Assembly (NCBI RefSeq): GCF_001038485.1
Contig: NZ_LDUE01000014.1
Location: 1-64,000 of the forward strand
Source of the DNA: Ornithinibacillus californiensis
Lineage (GTDB): Bacteria > Bacillota > Bacilli > Bacillales > Amphibacillaceae
DNA: 64,000 nt
Reading direction: 5' to 3'
Made by a program: the position numbers and the translations under genes. Each line of letters starts with the position of its first letter. Position 1 is the stretch's first letter. Positions 62,490 through 64,000 of the stretch are shown piece after piece. The notes beneath the pieces are model-generated. The model did no database searches and had not been told where the DNA came from. It saw only the letters and a list, made by a program, of their open reading frames with translations.

Positions 62490-64000
62490 ATGAAAACAAA
62501 AGCAGATTTTGATTACATCGTCATTGGCTCAGGTGCCTCAGGAAGTACGCTAGCCAGTCGTTTGAGTGAGGACCCAAATACATCCGTGCTAGTATTAGAA
62601 AGTGGTGGAAGTGATAAAGATCCGATAATTTCTATACCTAAAGGGTTTTACTTCATCATGGGCACAACCAAGCACTCATTCAATTACCCGACACTGCCTG
62701 TAGGACAAGCGCAGAAAAAGGAAATGTGGCAGCGTGGCCGAGTACTTGGTGGATCGACATCCATCAACGGGCTTAATTATGAACGAGGAAGTTCTAGCTA
62801 TTGGGACCGCGTTGCAGCACTTGGGAACGATGGCTGGGGATGGTCGGACATGGTGACTGCTTTCAAATCCTTTGAGAACCATCAGTTTGGTGCCTCAGAA
62901 ACAAGGGGTGCAGGTGGTCCACTTGATATTCATGTTAACCGTGAACCGGACGAGCTTAATGATGCCATATTTGCTGCAGCAGAAAAATGGGGATTAGATC
63001 GGGTGGAAGACATTAACGCCTCTGGCCACGAGCGAATCGGCTACGTACCGAACACTGTACGACGTGGCAAGAGACTGAGTGCAGCCAGTGCATTCCTCAA
63101 ACCTGCTTTGAAAAGGGACAACCTTACATTGGAACTGAATACCCATGTGGGGTGGATACTCTTTGATGGTGACCGTGCAGCTGGAGTTCGCGTTAGAAAT
63201 AGTAACGGCGAGGTTCGGGATATCTATGCGGAAAAAGAGATCATCATCTCTGCAGGTACAGTAGAAACCCCACTCTTACTGGAAAGGTCAGGGATTGGGA
63301 ATGCAGAAGTCCTTTCTCGTATAGGCGTTTCAGTGCGCGTTGAAAGTCCAAATGTCGGGGAACATGCGATTGAGCAACGGATGATCAATTACCAAGCTAA
63401 AATTAATAAATCCATTGGCTACAATAAAAAACTCTCATCCACAATGAAACAATTGATGACGGGTTCCAAGTATTTACTTAATCGAAAAGGGGTAATCGCG
63501 TCTGGTGCACATGACATCGCGGCCTTTTTCAAATCGGATCCTAGTTTGGATTACGCAGACCTAATCGGAATGTTTAATCCGTTGACCACGACCTTTACGC
63601 CTTCCGGGATGAAAGTATCCAAAGAGCCAGGGTTTTCAGCATCGGGATTATTATTGCATCCAACGACAGAAAGCTCTGTACACAGCAGTAGTTCTGAACC
63701 TGATGCCCCACCGATAATTGATTCACGCTTTTTGGAAACAGAATACGACCGGAAAGGTATCGTCAAAGTCTTTCAGGCCATAAGGGAAATCGCAGAGCAA
63801 AGTCCTCTTGCTGATCTCATTGAATCGGAATCGGTTCCAGGAGCAAACCTTCAAAGTACAGATGATATTCTTAACTATGCTCTAGGGAGTCCACATGTTT
63901 TTCACGCAGTAGGGACGTCTCGAATGGGTTCAAATGATGAAGATGTTGTAGATTCTACTTTAAAAGTACGCGGTGTACGGAATCTACGAGTGGTGGATGT
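62490..64000 (+). CDS. GMC-family FAD oxidoreductase (partial, runs past the window)
   Basis: At least 503 residues of a flavin-dependent alcohol or choline-dehydrogenase-like enzyme. The FAD motif GSGASG spans 13-18. GMC signature 1 is RGRVLGGSTSINGLNY, signature 2 SAGTVETPLLLERSGIG, and HVFHAVGTSRMGSNDED near the end holds the active-site histidine. The C-terminus is lost at the window edge. GAGGAGATAGC precedes ATG. The substrate is unknown; control by the divergent TetR gene is likely. Confidence 0.9.
   Translation, partial: MKTKADFDYIVIGSGASGSTLASRLSEDPNTSVLVLESGGSDKDPIISIPKGFYFIMGTTKHSFNYPTLPVGQAQKKEMWQRGRVLGGSTSINGLNYERGSSSYWDRVAALGNDGWGWSDMVTAFKSFENHQFGASETRGAGGPLDIHVNREPDELNDAIFAAAEKWGLDRVEDINASGHERIGYVPNTVRRGKRLSAASAFLKPALKRDNLTLELNTHVGWILFDGDRAAGVRVRNSNGEVRDIYAEKEIIISAGTVETPLLLERSGIGNAEVLSRIGVSVRVESPNVGEHAIEQRMINYQAKINKSIGYNKKLSSTMKQLMTGSKYLLNRKGVIASGAHDIAAFFKSDPSLDYADLIGMFNPLTTTFTPSGMKVSKEPGFSASGLLLHPTTESSVHSSSSEPDAPPIIDSRFLETEYDRKGIVKVFQAIREIAEQSPLADLIESESVPGANLQSTDDILNYALGSPHVFHAVGTSRMGSNDEDVVDSTLKVRGVRNLRVVD

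Noticed and set aside
1-64000. CRISPR arrays, tRNA or rRNA genes, transposases and integrases
   Set aside because: No regular direct-repeat array, cloverleaf, rRNA segment or recombinase motif was seen on either strand.

Overview
The window reads as chromosomal DNA of a low-GC, endospore-forming Bacillaceae, of the Oceanobacillus/Virgibacillus/Ornithinibacillus kind. The evidence is two complete gerA-type germination operons, a CwlJ-type cortex hydrolase, YrzI, YvrJ, DUF1659, DUF2922 and YndM-type small proteins, strong AGGAGG ribosome sites with frequent TTG/GTG starts, and many intrinsic terminators. The genus cannot be fixed from the sequence alone. There are no rRNA or tRNA genes, no CRISPR array, no prophage and no intact insertion sequence.

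Layout. 1-5 kb: a dispersed palindromic repeat, two diguanylate cyclases, a GNAT acetyltransferase and an aromatic-acid-exporter-like protein. 5-10 kb: a DUF4386 protein, a radical SAM/SPASM enzyme with an unknown partner, a staygreen homologue and a secreted M15 peptidase. 10-12.2 kb: an SDR, then a preQ1-I riboswitch controlling queF and a VUT-family queuosine-precursor transporter. 13.2-18.7 kb: a second exporter-like protein that probably starts at ATT, then a heme-stress locus (hssRS, an HssR-type direct repeat, a histidine-bearing small membrane protein, hrtB, hrtA). 18.7-21.3 kb: small membrane or secreted proteins of unknown function. 21.4-25.1 kb and 30.9-34.6 kb: two gerA-gerB-gerC operons. 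Between them lie two decayed regulator genes and a GC-rich, foreign-looking block with a NarL-type two-component system and a membrane protein.

34.7-47.5 kb is mixed metabolism and small genes: a DUF1062 gene broken by one stop codon, a medium-chain reductase, DUF1697, a transporter-amidohydrolase pair, a PucG-like aminotransferase, NfrA, CwlJ, and a cupin/HD-GYP phosphodiesterase with a secreted partner. 47.8-59.4 kb is the most interesting part. It is a seven-gene surface operon (TIM-barrel protein, VTC-domain protein, DUF4956, CotH kinase, large glycosidase-like protein, HEAT protein, processive GT2) preceded by a LytS-type 7TM sensor kinase and a receiver/BTAD-type regulator on the same strand. 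The end of the window holds small-protein genes, a TetR regulator and a divergent GMC oxidoreductase cut by the window edge.

Themes: c-di-GMP turnover (two GGDEF proteins, one HD-GYP), germination (two receptors plus CwlJ), heme detoxification, queuosine salvage, and a candidate polysaccharide assembly system. Hairpins built on GGGACRG arms recur at four sites and look like one dispersed repeat family. Gene starts were moved from the longest open frame wherever a ribosome site clearly marked another codon. Domain names come from reading the translations, not from database searches.
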